Below are positions 10,430 through 21,896 of a stretch of DNA of 64,000 nucleotides, piece by piece. The position numbers and the translations under genes were made by a program. Origin of the DNA: Leuctra nigra (lineage: Eukaryota > Arthropoda > Insecta > Plecoptera > Leuctridae); assembly GCA_934045905.1 (NCBI GenBank), contig OW203762.1, positions 47,641,411-47,705,410 of the forward strand, read 5' to 3'. Each line of letters starts with the position of its first letter. Position 1 is the stretch's first letter. The notes under the pieces were generated by a model. It was not told the DNA's origin and did no database searches. It worked only from the letters and a program-made list of their open reading frames with translations.

Positions 10430-12070
10430 TTTAGAGTGGAAAAATCATATTAGTTTTTTTTTTCATAATTTGGTCACAGCAAGCAAATACCTATCGAACT
10501 CGCGATGGCACTGATATGCATAATTCAATGCTTATTCTTTTCACACTAATGACGAAAGAACATCGAAATGGCGTTGGCGAACCTCTATACCATTTGGTGC
10601 CAAAAGTACTAAAGTTTGAAGCCGCTGAAGAAACCTACTCTTTTTCAGAACCTGACCTGCTATAGGTGAATCAATTGATAAATTGACGAAATTGATCAAT
10701 TGCTTATTGCTCAAATCAATTTTTAGGTCAATACGTAGTAAACAGGTTACGTAAAGTAAGTGAAAACTCAATGATGGCTATTATTGACTGGCAAGGCAAG
10801 GCAAGAGCGTCGTTACTCGTTACTAGGCAGTCTAGTTGACACGATCAAATTATGAGAGTATTTTGTGCATAAAACCTCATTCGAAGAAAATCCAATTTGT
10901 GATATAGGATGGAAGGTTATTAAAAGTGGTGCACTTGAAAGTTTGATAGGCAAAAGCTCGACTGGAGAAAGTCGACGGTGTACTCTGACTTCTGAAGTTT
11001 GACTTTGAAACTTCAAACTTTGCTGCAAACGAAGAAAGTTGGTTCTCTAACTCTAAACTCAACTAAACTCGAGAAAAAAATCTCAAATGGCGTACAAAAT
11101 TTAGTTCATTTAGAAATAGACATGTATGCAAAATTACTTATAATTGCGTGGGTTATTATGGCTTTTGAACAGTGTTGTGACTTATCTAGATAAAATTATC
11201 TAGTCACAACACTGCTTTTGAAGTACTTAGTACATTTGAAAAACGATTGACACGGAGCGGAGCTCGAATTATTTTCGGCGCTCATAAGGAAAGGATTTCG
11301 ACGCTCAGGGATAAAGTAGATTTCGGAACTAAAGAAAGACTAGGCTTAAATTACTTTTCAGCGCTATGCGAAGGAAAATGTTTTCGGCGCTGGGAGATCG
11401 GTCCACGACACGGGGAGAACACTGGTTGCGCAAGTGATGTAACAGGTGGTGGCAGATTACGCCGACAAAGACGCGCTTCTCATGATGCCAGGCACGTCTG
11501 CGGGAATTGCTTCTGGATCTCTCCAACTAGTGACAGTCAGGGCCAGGATGTTATGATTCAGAGAGGGGAGGGGAGGTGCAGAGTGCATTCGACAATCATC
11601 ACAAGTGGACCAAATTAAGATAAAAAATAGGAAGCAGAACAATAGACGAATCAGCTATGAAAACATCGCTGATGGATATTATCAGAAGCGAAGACAACTG
11701 CATCGTTGACTTGAGGGTTTCACAACAACTTTGGAAAACACGAACAATAAACGATGATTTCCTAAAGCTAAAGTTGATTGATGTATTTTCCTATTTTCAT
11801 GAATTGTTCACAATATTATTGGATTGCAGTTGCAATAGATGGGTTCGATTTTAGCGGCGTTTTCTTCATCATCATCGTCATCCTAAACTTCCTGATCATC
11901 AATCAAACGCGAAATTATCAATGGATCAAGCGACCCAAAACAACTAAAGATTATATTTTTTAAATCTTTTTAATTTAGTCATTATATTTCATTTGATTTC
12001 ATGCTAATAATTAATGGTATTTAAACAAGCACTGACGAAAAATTCGTGTAGTTGTGAGAGAAGTAATATT
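10430..12070. other. Intergenic stretch without a recognisable gene
   Basis: Apart from the 45-bp element at 11170-11214 I see only short open frames (the longest is 123 codons at 11247-11618, plus strand) with no domain, no homologous motif and no convincing splice partners. Confidence 0.45.
11170..11214. mobile_element. Miniature 45-bp hAT-like element
   Basis: CAGTGTTGTGACT and AGTCACAACACTG are perfect terminal inverted repeats that continue into ATCTAGATA and TATCTAG around a very short loop. Identical 8-bp flanks CTTTTGAA (11162-11169 and 11215-11222) match the hAT preference for T at position 2 and A at position 7. At 45 bp it is nearly all terminal repeat. Confidence 0.8.
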
Positions 12071-12073
12071 CAA

Positions 12074-12472
12074 ACCCATAAAAAACACTCCGTGTAAAAA
12101 TACCAGCCAAGTCTCTTCAACTAAAAAAAAATATATGAAATCTAAAAATTCTGCATTGAAAAGTAGTGATATCAAAAAATGAGCCAAGTCAAAACTTTAT
12201 TTGAAAATCAAAAAATACTTGGCGCATCGTGTATATAAATAGCTTAGAAGTATAGGCCAGATATAAAATATACATCAAATATACATATATAGTATACCTA
12301 TAATGCCCTAAAAAAACGATGCGCCAAGTATTTTTTGATTTTCAAATAAAGTTTTGACTTGGCTCATTTTTTGATATCACTACTTTTCAGTGCAGAATTT
12401 TTAGATTTCATATATTTTTTTTTAGTTGAAGAGACTTGGCTGGTATTTTTACACGGAGTGTTTTTTATGGGG
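12074..12472. mobile_element. Near-perfect long hairpin MITE
   Basis: Arms 12076-12235 and 12315-12470 are almost identical inverted repeats of about 157 bases, beginning CCCATAAAAAACACTCCGTG and including GATGCGCCAAGTATTTTTTG near the loop. The loop (12236-12314) is A/T-rich. A related end (CCCATAAAACACTCCGTGTG) occurs alone near 4993-5037. The low arm divergence suggests a young insertion or ongoing gene conversion. Confidence 0.8.
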
Positions 12473-12639
12473 ATATCACTCCTTTTTTTAGTTTATTCTT
12501 AAAATTTGTGACACAAATCGAATGAACAATTTTTAAGTCATGTAAAAAAATCACAATTTACAATTTGGTTACTACTTATAAAAAATCTGCTATATATTTG
12601 CTTAAATGGTCTTTTATGAAGAATAGCAAAGTTATCATT

Positions 12640-13610
12640 CCAATCGGTCAACCCAGTTCCGAGATGTGGCAACACTTCGGTTGTCAATATGGCTGCTGAA
12701 CTTAATGCACTGCTACATAGAATTTATATCTACAATTAATGTGTAATATTTTAAGCTTTCTGAATATGTATACATTGTATAGAATGGGGATCATAATTTT
12801 TTAAAATTTGAATGACGTCATTTCCGGGCTCATAAACAGGAAAATTCTAGTTTGACTGTTCCTATTCCATAGAGAATAGAGATGTCCTTCCGAATCGTTG
12901 AGCACTAGATTCGTACCGATCAGACTACCAGTTTTCGAGATACGACGATACTTCCGGTTTCAAAATGGCGGCTGAAATCTCTGACTCTTTGAATTTTAAT
13001 TTAAACATGATTACATCTTATTATAAGCTGTCTCAAATAGTATTTATTGTATCAAAATGTAAATTTGTGAGTTTTTTAAAATGTGTGACGTCATTTCCGG
13101 TTTTGGTATAGGAAACTGCAAATATAACTGATGATATAACATAAAGGTAACCGTCTAAATCGTTTAGCGCTGGTTTCGTTCAAATCTGTTTAGCCGTTTT
13201 TGAGATATGATGTCACTTCCGGTTTCAAAATGGCGGCTTCCAGTTGGTTTTATAACAAGTCAAATGAGATATCAGAAGTACATACGATACATAAATATCA
13301 AAATAATCGGATCAACCTTTGTTGCCGAAATACTAATCGAAGTATTTCAAATTTTATGACGTCATTTCCGCTTTCGTTAACATAATTTTTAGTCTTTTGT
13401 TAATGATAACCTATAAAGTTGACCGTCTGAATCGTTTGGCGTAAATTTCGTTCTAATCGGTCCAGCCGTTGAGGAGATATGACGTCACTTCCAGTTTCAA
13501 AATGGCGGCACAAAAAAAGTCAAGGGGGCGAGGGCAAATCAGACGCCAAAAGTGCACACGTGGTAAAAATTTGAAATCAATCGGTTCAGCCGTTTAGGCT
13601 GTTACCTGTT
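12640..13610 (+). repeat. Four-unit tandem array, period about 270 bp, with promoter-like motifs
   Basis: Degenerate units anchored by TTTCAAAATGGCGGC-type blocks at about 12679 (most diverged), 12955, 13219 and 13493, with spacings near 276, 264 and 274. Units also share CCGTCTGAATCGTTTGGCG-like, AATCGGTCCAGCCGTT-like and TGACGTCATTTCCGG blocks. No open frame persists across units. It could be a satellite or internal repeats of a transposon. Confidence 0.7.
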
Positions 13611-13619
13611 TACCAGATT

Positions 13620-14570
13620 TTAGCTCCACCCTACTACTACTACTGAGATTATTATTATGAAAACCGCCCTAAAACACTGTTTTCACTGCCCTATAGCTCG
13701 CAAAGGGCGTAACCTATTGTTCCCAAATTTGGTATATGTGGTGGGGTGGGCCATAGCTCGAAATTAAGATATTTCGCAACAATGTGAGATTTTCCAATTT
13801 TATGATCCAGGAGGCCGAAAATGCCACTTTGATGCTTACAGTAAAAGTGGGTTTGCTCCAGCCTTTATATGAGAGTGTGCGCGCCGTACGACTTGGCTGG
13901 CGTGGAGCGACCGCTCCACTAGATGATTTGAATGGGTGAATTTTAACGACGAAACGTCAAAGCCAATGAGGTTGCAAATGCTCCCGACTCGTGCAGGGAA
14001 TGTAAGTGTACAGAGGTACTTGACCACCTATATGCGCAGCAAGTAGGAGTTGTGACATAACCGACTGGGGACCGCTTGCATGGAATGTTTGAACAATTAA
14101 TGAACTCCGACCTTCGTCCTCCTGCGAGTGTAACAATAAAGCAGAGAGGAACAAATAATTGCTACTAATCTGTGTCTTTGTCGAAGACTGTTGACCTCTG
14201 AGAGACTTATCTCACTCGCTCTTATCAAGTGTCCAACATGGAAGAAAAACAACACAGAACGTCGACCGACGGCTGGCCGGCTACAAATAGACACATTGGT
14301 AAAAATACATAATTTCGAGTCAATAGTTAGTCAATAGTTTATGCATTAACTAATACAAGAAAGATAAGTTGAGGAATTGCGACTAATTTTCTAACAACTT
14401 TCTTGCTAGACGTTGGATAACATTTTTTAGAGTTTCTGAATACCTGCTGGATTTTATTTGTAAGGGATGTTTAACGTCGCATTGTTCTGGAACTAGGTTG
14501 TGGCGACGGATGAATGATTAAGATATTGGAAGATGACAAGATAAGCAAGAATACACAGTGAGAATGATAT
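13620..14570. other. Intergenic, no gene recognised
   Basis: Short overlapping frames only. The segment 13640-13830 reads like transposon-derived sequence (GCCCTATAGCTCGCAAAGGG and GTGGGCCATAGCTCG) but shows no terminal repeats. Confidence 0.4.
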
Positions 14571-14574
14571 GGTC

Positions 14575-14705
14575 GTCCCTATTAGCAGGGAACCTCCCAA
14601 TCATTTGCCTCTCGCACGAAACATCTTCCTTGAGGGACAGTACGGGGGAGTCCGGGAACCTCTAGAGCGCTACCGCCTGAGCCAACTTGCTATGCTTTAT
14701 GACAT
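14575..14705 (-). repeat. Possible tRNA-derived SINE fragment
   Basis: On the minus strand GCAAGTTGGCTCAGGCGGTA followed by GCGCTCTAGAGGTTCCCGG resembles a tRNA 5' half with an A box (TGGCTCAGGCGG) and a degenerate B-box region. The sequence does not fold into a full tRNA, so a SINE head or tRNA pseudogene is more likely. No polyA tail or target duplication was found. Confidence 0.4.
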
Positions 14706-15299
14706 ATATGTCAGTATTTAGTTCTGGAATGGGGAAACAGATCATTAAACATTAATCTTTAGATAATTAATTATGAATCTCGTATAATTATATGGGCAAT
14801 ATAATATGGGTAGAATATGGGCAATTGCTTATTATTTCCAATGATTTTAAGATAATCATCTTGATGAATGATCTCTCTAGACGTCCCGTTCGAGCCCCGT
14901 GACTGACTGATTGCTTCCTTCACGTCCCTTGTTGCGCAACCGCCATCTTGTTTCTGCAAGCGCACACGCCGCCATCTTCCCGCGGTATATCAGCTATCGT
15001 GGCAGGGGTTATCTCGCCAGTCAACCAGACATTGAGCAGAATAATCACTTGCTGGATGCACGCGTGGCCGGTCACTTCTCTCTACCTGCCACTTCAGCGT
15101 CACGAGACAAGGAGAATGAAGTCTGTGCGTTTCTCAGTGGTTTCAAAAGTCCACTCAGAAATCTGGGAAAACTCAATACCTAGTCGAGATTTATTATTTT
15201 TAAATAGACTTTTGACAAGTTAAAAGCTGCTCAAACATATCAATAAAGAAGCCTTTTTATGATGATTCCCCCCCCCCCCCCTCTTTTTTTGGTCTTGAT

Positions 15300-15518
15300 A
15301 GGTACACTCGACAATTCATAAAACGGTATTTGAAAGAAATGGATTGCCTGAAAAAAATGTGATGGCATCATCTGATGAAGTCTATACTTACTCGTCATCT
15401 ACCTCTAGTGTCTGTGCTCTGATTTCATTGATAATAACAAGGATTGATTGTCAATGAACCTGACCAGCAGCCAATCCGTTTCGTTCAAATACCGTTTTAT
15501 GAATTGTCGAGAGTACCT
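15300..15518. mobile_element. Palindromic MITE, family of four, copy 2 (inverted)
   Basis: Reverse-oriented copy of the 5906-6125 element: GGTACACTCGACAATTCATA to the inverse end TGAATTGTCGAGAGTACC, with the shared ATTTCATTGATAATAACAAG and CTCGTCATCTACCTCTAG core. A 14-C run (15268-15281) lies just outside it. Confidence 0.75.
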
Positions 15519-15519
15519 T

Positions 15520-16437
15520 AGTATGCTATAACTACTAAGTATTCAGCGATCAATTCTTATGAGCATTGCGTTGGTGTGGATAAGATGATTACAGAAACCT
15601 CAAGTGATATTGCGTCATTCATTATTGAATATTCTCGAATATTCCTATAAGGTGACTTTTCGTTTGTAGTCAGAGTGCTAGATTAACATCAGCATAAACA
15701 CCATGTTGTTACATTGTTGACAGAATATTGCTTTCGGATCTCATTATTCAATAATATGATCAAAATCTGGCAACAAAGCTTGACGCATACCTATACGTAC
15801 TATCTGTAGGTCCTACCGAAAAGGGGGAATAGAATCTACATAAACAGGCTCCCTTTATTGGGATATTACGCTTCACTTTTAAGTTTTCAAAATCCACTAG
15901 AAGTTCTATAAAAGCTCAATATTGCGAGGTTCAACAGACTCAAAGTGAACTTTTGACAACTTGCTAAAAACTATACAACTCTAGAATGGAGCGCATTTAT
16001 GTAGATTCCATTCCCCTTCCCTCTTGTGGTAAAGATAGTTTCCTAGAAAATCGAGGAGTGATCTTAGATTCAATTAGTGAGGTCGCCTCGGAGTGTTGCT
16101 TTTTCTTCAGAACGAGACTGATGAACGTTTCGAGACTTCGAGGTCAAGCAAGGGTCAGCTTGATAGCGATAACAAGGGGTGAACATTCTCGTCAGCACCG
16201 ATTTGTGCGCATAATAAAACAGAACAAATGTGGCAGATGATAAGGGAGACTGGTTTTATGGCGAACTGTAAAGCATTAATTAAATTGTTAATTACCAAGA
16301 GCCAGACATTAAGGAGGCAATGCCATAAGAAATGTAAATCGTCTAGAAAGGAAACATTCCATTGAGACAGTCTAGAATGACGGTTTGTCCATAATAAGTA
16401 GCTGGGATGAATGAAACTTGCATTTTATGAGAACTAG
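15520..16437. other. Intergenic, no gene recognised
   Basis: Only an 84-codon plus-strand frame at 15986-16240 stands out; it has no domain, no splice partner and no family resemblance, and I do not call it. Confidence 0.4.
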
Positions 16438-16938
16438 TTGGCGCGTAGGAACTACTTTCATCATGGGGGGGGGGGGGGGGGGGGGGATTGCGACACCCGG
16501 AAGAGGGGTCTGGGGGGGGGGGGGGGGCAAAGCCCCCAGTCTTTAGCTCCATATTTTACACGGTGCAATTTCTTGAACAACTTCTGTGACACAGAGGTTC
16601 TGCTCGTGCGCAGTATCTCTTTTGAGATGATAAAGGGAATCTGCACATGTGCAGAACTTTTGCGACACAGAAGTTGTTTCAAGAAATTGCACCGTGTAAA
16701 TGGGGCTTTAGTCCCGCAGGGCGTTTTTTAGAATTGAAACCAGGGAAAGTGGTTCTGGGGTTTTAAATGCACGAAATGAAGCAAAAAAAACTCCAATTGT
16801 TGCCCCGCAGGGCGTTTTATTATAATTTAAACAATTTTTAAGTGATTTTTGGACACTAAACGCAATTTTGTTTGGTAAATGGGGGTCAGCCTGCTCGAGT
16901 GGGGGGGGGGGGATAATTCCCCCCTTCCTACGCGCCTG
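16438..16938. mobile_element. Probable hAT-like element with G-tracts and inner hairpin
   Basis: GGCGCGTAGGAA at the left and its inverse TTCCTACGCGCC at the right bound about 500 bp. The flanks AGAACTAG and TGTACTAG agree at 6 of 8 positions, a plausible worn target duplication. Inside are runs of 22, 16 and 12 G, and a hairpin at 16554-16700 whose arms share TTTACACGGTGCAATTTCTT. The CCCGCAGGGCG motif repeats twice. Confidence 0.55.
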
Positions 16939-17597
16939 TGTACTAGAGGCACACATCTAGTGCCCAAACAAAAATGCAATGACTATCTATGTTATGAGTG
17001 CAGAGTGACTATGACTGAAACTGTTCCTGAAATATGAAAGAAATACCGTTTTGTTTTGGTCAGAAGCAAGTACACAGACTTTCACCAGTTGTTTTCCAGA
17101 TCCCGTGTAGACTGGAAACTGATTAAAAACTTCACTAACGATTTCCACTACCTACCTAACTGTTTTTCACTTATTTCAAAAACAGGAATCTTTGTTAAAA
17201 ATGATGAATCACTCACCCTGAGATTAAAAAAAAATAGCATTCAATATGGGAAAAATGCTAATTCATCATCAGTTTCCCAATTATTCAATGAGAGGCTTTT
17301 CAAGAATCTTTTTCAAGAGAATCTTATCAAGTCATCTTGCTATTATACAAATTTGCCAAGTCAAATCTTGCTCCTTCCAGTTTAGAAGTGAAAGATTACA
17401 ATTTAATTTTAACAAAAAACGTTTATTTCCATTATTTTAGAAAAACTTTAAAATTTATACTCTCAACAAAGTATGATCTTTGATACAAATTAAATTCCCA
17501 AATACACAATGGATATTATACTGATGAAGCAAAATCCACAATAGATAGCTACAGAAAATTTTACAAAAATACTAGATCACTTCCTAGTCGACGATCT

Positions 17598-18426
17598 TCA
17601 CGGGTCAAATGCTGCCTGAACGACTTGAGGTTCGGGCATGGGCTCTTGTCCCGCTCCACGCTGGGTCCATTTCTGTTTCTCAGGGTCACTGAGAGCGCGC
17701 CACTTCTCTCCGGCAGCAGCAGCCTTCTCGACCAGCTTCCCAGTCAATTCCTTGTTCTTCAGCAGCGCCAGGTAGAAGCAAATGTAACCATTCTGGAACA
17801 ATACATTCAAAACAATACAACAATAAGCAAATAGAAGATGTGCAGATTTACTTACAAAAATATTCTGCATACTAGGTGCCTGGGTTTATCTAGATCCCAT
17901 CCTTCAGAAGGTTCATCTTTCAAACAAACTTATCAACAACTCTTACAACAGATTGCCATTGACTTGATGTTGGAATAGAATGAGCATACGAGTATTGTAC
18001 CTACACTTCATAAAAAGACCTGCAATTTCTTGTCGCTAGTTCATTTGAAGTTTATGAACGTACTACCTGCCTACCTACATAGTAGTTGCACATTTGGTAG
18101 GTACCTATTTTAATGAATGAATCATCAGCTTCTTGTCTAGAGGTACTTTACCAACACATGAATTTGAACAAGGTAGCCAAATCCTGCATGTAATAAAATG
18201 TTATAGGTACCTTCATGAATATCGACCAACTACTTATTTCAGTTTGCAAGAAAGATGCAAAGGCTTCTTTCTAGGATGTGGAAAACTGCTAATGGTTTGT
18301 ACTTACCACGATGGGCTTTGATTTCTCTACACCCCGAGTCTTGGACTTTTCGACTTGGACACTCTTAGGCATCTTTCCTCGACCTCTCAGTGAGAAAAGA
18401 CTGCGGGTTCGTTGGCGAGTTTTCAT
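17598..18426 (-). CDS. Small HMG-box-like protein, two exons
   Basis: Exon 1 starts at the ATG at 18372 (MPKSVQVEKSKTRGVEKSKP) and ends at 18307 (ATCGTG|GTAAGT); exon 2 is 17598-17792 (TTCCAG|AATGGT). Phase is 0 across the junction and the product is 86 residues. An in-frame upstream ATG at 18426 would add 18 basic residues (MKTRQRTRSLFSLRGRGK). Residues 23-65 look like one HMG-box core: aromatic ICFYLALLKNK, then AAAAGEKWRALSDPEKQKW, whose KW.x.LS..EK..W signature is typical of helices 2-3. The N-terminus is Lys/Ser-rich. This resembles the truncated HMG boxes of insect sperm chromatin (protamine-like) proteins, so DNA packaging is a reasonable inference, not a demonstration. An AATAAA signal lies at 17422-17427, 170 bases downstream. 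Confidence 0.65.
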
Positions 18427-18819
18427 GTTATCGAGTCAAGATAACGTTCCTTTTACTTGGAAGCTCAAATAAGTAAACTTGCGAGGATTTTTAAGAAAAC
18501 ACAACCAGTTTATAAATCAATCTGAACTAAGTGCAAATGTTAATTGTTGGACCTACTTCTGTTTGAAATCAAAAGTGGTATGATAGTAGGCAGTGCCATA
18601 AAAAATTAAATTTCAAGGTAGAATATCAGAATGTTCCTTTTTACAAAAATGTTTGAAATTAAAATCAAATATCAGATAAAGTTGTTACAAACAAGTAACA
18701 GATAAAATAAGATTATTTATAATATTATAAATGATATGATAATAATAATCCTTATCTCATTTCTAATGGTTGAATCAGGGTGACCACGACCTCAATTAAC
18801 TAGGACCTAGAACTCCTAA

Positions 18820-19371
18820 TACCCCGTTCCCACTACAAGTTTCAACCGCAGTTGAGAATCTCAATCGCAGTTGAACATCAGTGTGAACGCAACACAATCG
18901 AGTTCAACCGCGATCGAAAACTCGATCGTGTTTCTACAACTCAGTTGAGATCTGAACTGCAGTTAGCCAAAGCAGTTCACAGGAAATATGCGCGCACTAC
19001 TATAAAATCTTTGGACATTTGACAGCTAACCTAGTCCTACCTGACATTTTCGTCATTGCCGACATTCCCGTAGGTATTGTAAGTTTACTCCTGTGTTTAC
19101 TTAGTAATTTGTTGATTATATTGGCGTTGATAATTTGCTTCAAAGCAAATAAATAAATACTTTCACTTTCGGTGAGCGCCATGTTGTTTATTGTTCAAAA
19201 ACAGCTGGTTGTCAGGCGGGTTGCGTAGATTACAGGGTTCAATTGCAGTTGAGCTTGATTCTGTGTGTGAACGCAAGTGTCAAATTTGGTAGATCAACAC
19301 AGATCAACGCCATTTTTATTTGAACTGCAGTTGAAGTCAACCGCGGTTGAGACTGTAGTGAGAACAGGGTA
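18820..19371. mobile_element. TIR element with paired GTTGA motifs
   Basis: CCCCGTTCCCACTACAAGTT and, at the right, the inverse of CCCTGTTCTCACTACAGTCT are terminal repeats, followed on both sides by TCAACCGC(A/G)GTTGA palindromes. The flanking dinucleotide is TA on both sides. The minus strand carries a 60-codon frame starting MALTESESIYLFALKQII at 19182, perhaps the start of a lost transposase. About 550 bp, non-autonomous. Confidence 0.65.
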
Positions 19372-19574
19372 TAAGGTAGCAGGCCAGACTTGGGTCTTCC
19401 ATTTCTTTTCTTCTTTCTTCTCCACCAGCTTCTTCCACCTTTTTCCACCACCCCAATGAGCTTGTTCATGCAAAACTAGTGTAGATATGGCATTGCTGTT
19501 CCAAAAGATATAAGAGCCAATCAAAATGCAGAGCGAGAGCCACTCAAAATGCACAGCGGTAAAGGAACAATTTT

Positions 19575-19847
19575 TTAAACCTTAGCGGGAGATTGCCGCC
19601 GTTTGCATTTTATGCACAGCCAGCTGCTCTGCGCTGCTAGCGCCGCAAGTGAGCGCAAATGGCAGTGAACAATCATATCATCTACTTTAAAAACACTCTT
19701 TAGTCTCTCTCGCACATCCTCTGCTACCAACACTCTCCACTCTCTATCTTTCCACTCTCCTTTAGCATACTTGCAACTGCACACACTCGTCGTGGTCCCC
19801 TCTTCCTCGTCATCTTTATGTAGCCAAACTTTCACAGTGAATGTCAA
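19575..19847 (-). CDS. Uncertain 90-codon open frame, no recognised family
   Basis: The frame runs MTFTVKVWLHKDDEEEG to a CIKCKRRQSPAKV end, with VAEDVRERLKSVFKV in the middle and two CxC/CxxC-like cysteine pairs. Its composition is more protein-like than the surrounding frames. No promoter, splice partner or homologue is recognised. It may be a transposon remnant or chance. I include it only because it could be a small gene. Confidence 0.2.
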   Translation of the reverse strand: MTFTVKVWLHKDDEEEGTTTSVCSCKYAKGEWKDREWRVLVAEDVRERLKSVFKVDDMIVHCHLRSLAALAAQSSWLCIKCKRRQSPAKV

Positions 19848-19849
19848 TT

Positions 19850-21896
19850 TACATATTTAAATTCCTGATCTTATCAATCTTTGTTATATGCTCCATAAAA
19901 GCTCCATCTGCACTGCTTGCAAATGATTCTCCACCTTTCCTTTAGTCGCTATGTTACAGTCATAAATTATATAATAGAAGTAGAACATTACTGCTGCATA
20001 TTTTTGCAATGTAAAAAATTACAACACTAAAACTTAAAGAATATATTATAAATGTTGAATTTAGAAATCTAACGAGCATGGTTCATAATCAATGATTGAA
20101 AGATAAATTTGTACAATAACCTTGTTATGATGTGTTGACAGACTATTAAAAGGTCAAGGATCTTGGAACTGCGATCACGCAGGGATTGGCCAATGCCTCG
20201 TGACTGCACAATTGCAACGAAACACAATATGCATGTTGCTGGGTGTATGCACCCACTGCTTATTAACAATTCAAACAATACTCGTAGGAGACATGATAGG
20301 CAAAATGGTTCGCAAAAGATGCTTCAATTTTCCTATTCGAGAAAATAAGGAACACGACTGACCTCTGGTGGATTCTTTGGTACTACGATAATGGCGGTTG
20401 TAAAGGGTTTATTTATGTAAATAAATTATATAAAATTTGCTTTAGTTGTTTGTTATGGCTGAAAAAGTAAACTTGTAACTAAATCTACTTTTCATTTGTT
20501 TCTCCTTTTTCACTGCCTTGTGGAAACACGAACATCAAAACAAAAAAGTGCATCTAAAAATTTTCCTGCCAGAAGTGGCTCCATCACGTATCGCTTATTT
20601 GTTCGAATATGTTTGGAAGAAATTGAAACAAATACAAAAGTAAGAAATTCTACTGCCCCCACCCATCTCTACTTCTCCATGCAATGACATAAATTACTTC
20701 TAAGAAATCTCAATATAAAATATCTGTTGAAAACACCAGTCCAGTATGGATTCGGCTGAGCATCAGGTTGACGCGCAATTGGGCCAGTTGATTTGATAGC
20801 TAATCTCGGCAGGAACTATGCGAAGGCTGACGACACTCGGACTTTGATCAAAGATCTGAGAATAATTGACTCTGATTCACGAATGCACTTCTTTTCCTTG
20901 CCATGAACTCAATTTAGAGAAAAACAAGTGTAAATTATTGAAGCCTTCTTAATGAATGAATTTGATGAATGAAGGGACTTTGTCACTCGCTCATTATCAG
21001 AGTGGAAGTATTGCAATTTACAATACTGTTCTATAACTACGAATTTGCGGAAATACGTAGAAGATTCATCTTTGTTCATCTTAAAAAGGAAAGATATTGA
21101 AAAAAATCATGAAGTTCATCAAAGATCAAAGATATTTATTTGGTCTTCCAATCATTCTGTAAAATAACAATATATTGTCAATAATCATCAAAATACGATA
21201 CTAAGTCAGCAGTGACACAATTATTAATTGAGAAATTTTGCGCAATATGCTAAAACATACATTTAATTATAAATGAAAGATAATATTTAACTAAATAATG
21301 AACCAAAATACATTGCTATTGCTCAGCACCATGTAGAATGTACTTACGAGGACAAAGAAAATAGCATATTTATTTTCCAAACATAAAGGGTAGTATGCTC
21401 AGTCATGATAGAATTAATTATGTGTCCATGTTAAGACATGATCCACAAACATTTTCAACGAGGCGAAGTTTTCTCTATACAAGTTGGCCACACTGATTTC
21501 ACAAACCTCGTAAATGCAAGCAGCCAAGTGCTGTTAAACCAATAAGAAACTCTTAAATGCAAAATGTATGGCAAACATAATGCTATATAGTTTCTTGAAC
21601 AGATCTAAACACTTGACTGCACAGAACTCCCGTGCTGTTACCTTTCAACAATTATTACCTACATCACAACAATTCCTATCATAGAAACAAATTCCAGAGC
21701 AAATGATGCATTGAACAAAACATATCGTAAGAGCAGCATCAATAAAGGGGCCGGCATGACTGAGTGAAGTATGTATTTCGTAACGGTTACATAAACCAGT
21801 ATGTAAACTCAACATTCACCCTGCCAGGTTACACTTAAAAGCGCCTTTCCATGACTCGGCCGATCTGCGATATAATTTGCGAATTAGCCATGTCAT
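19850..21896. other. Intergenic, mostly unremarkable
   Basis: Apart from the repeat at 20336-20640, this AT-rich stretch holds only short frames and no splice-consistent or domain-bearing sequence. Confidence 0.45.
20336..20640 (+). repeat. Dispersed repeat, copy 1
   Basis: Shares ordered blocks with 27940-28310 in inverse orientation: AGGAACACGACTG, CTCTGGTGG, TTGTTTGTTATGG, TTTCATTTGTTTCTC and GAAGTGGCTCCATCAC. Divergence is substantial. No terminal repeats were found. The upstream 20163-20348 frame has a Cys/His pattern but no firm family. Confidence 0.6.

Noticed and set aside
14575..14705. Functional tRNA gene
   Set aside because: A-box-like sequence only; no complete cloverleaf, anticodon arm or proper B box at tRNA spacing. 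Kept only as a possible SINE fragment.
16343..16731. Frames with poly-Pro or poly-Gly
   Set aside because: They are translations of the long G runs inside a transposon.
20163..20348. THAP-type zinc finger
   Set aside because: A Cys followed by NNS and a later FS is suggestive, but the C2CH spacing and the AVPTIF end are absent.
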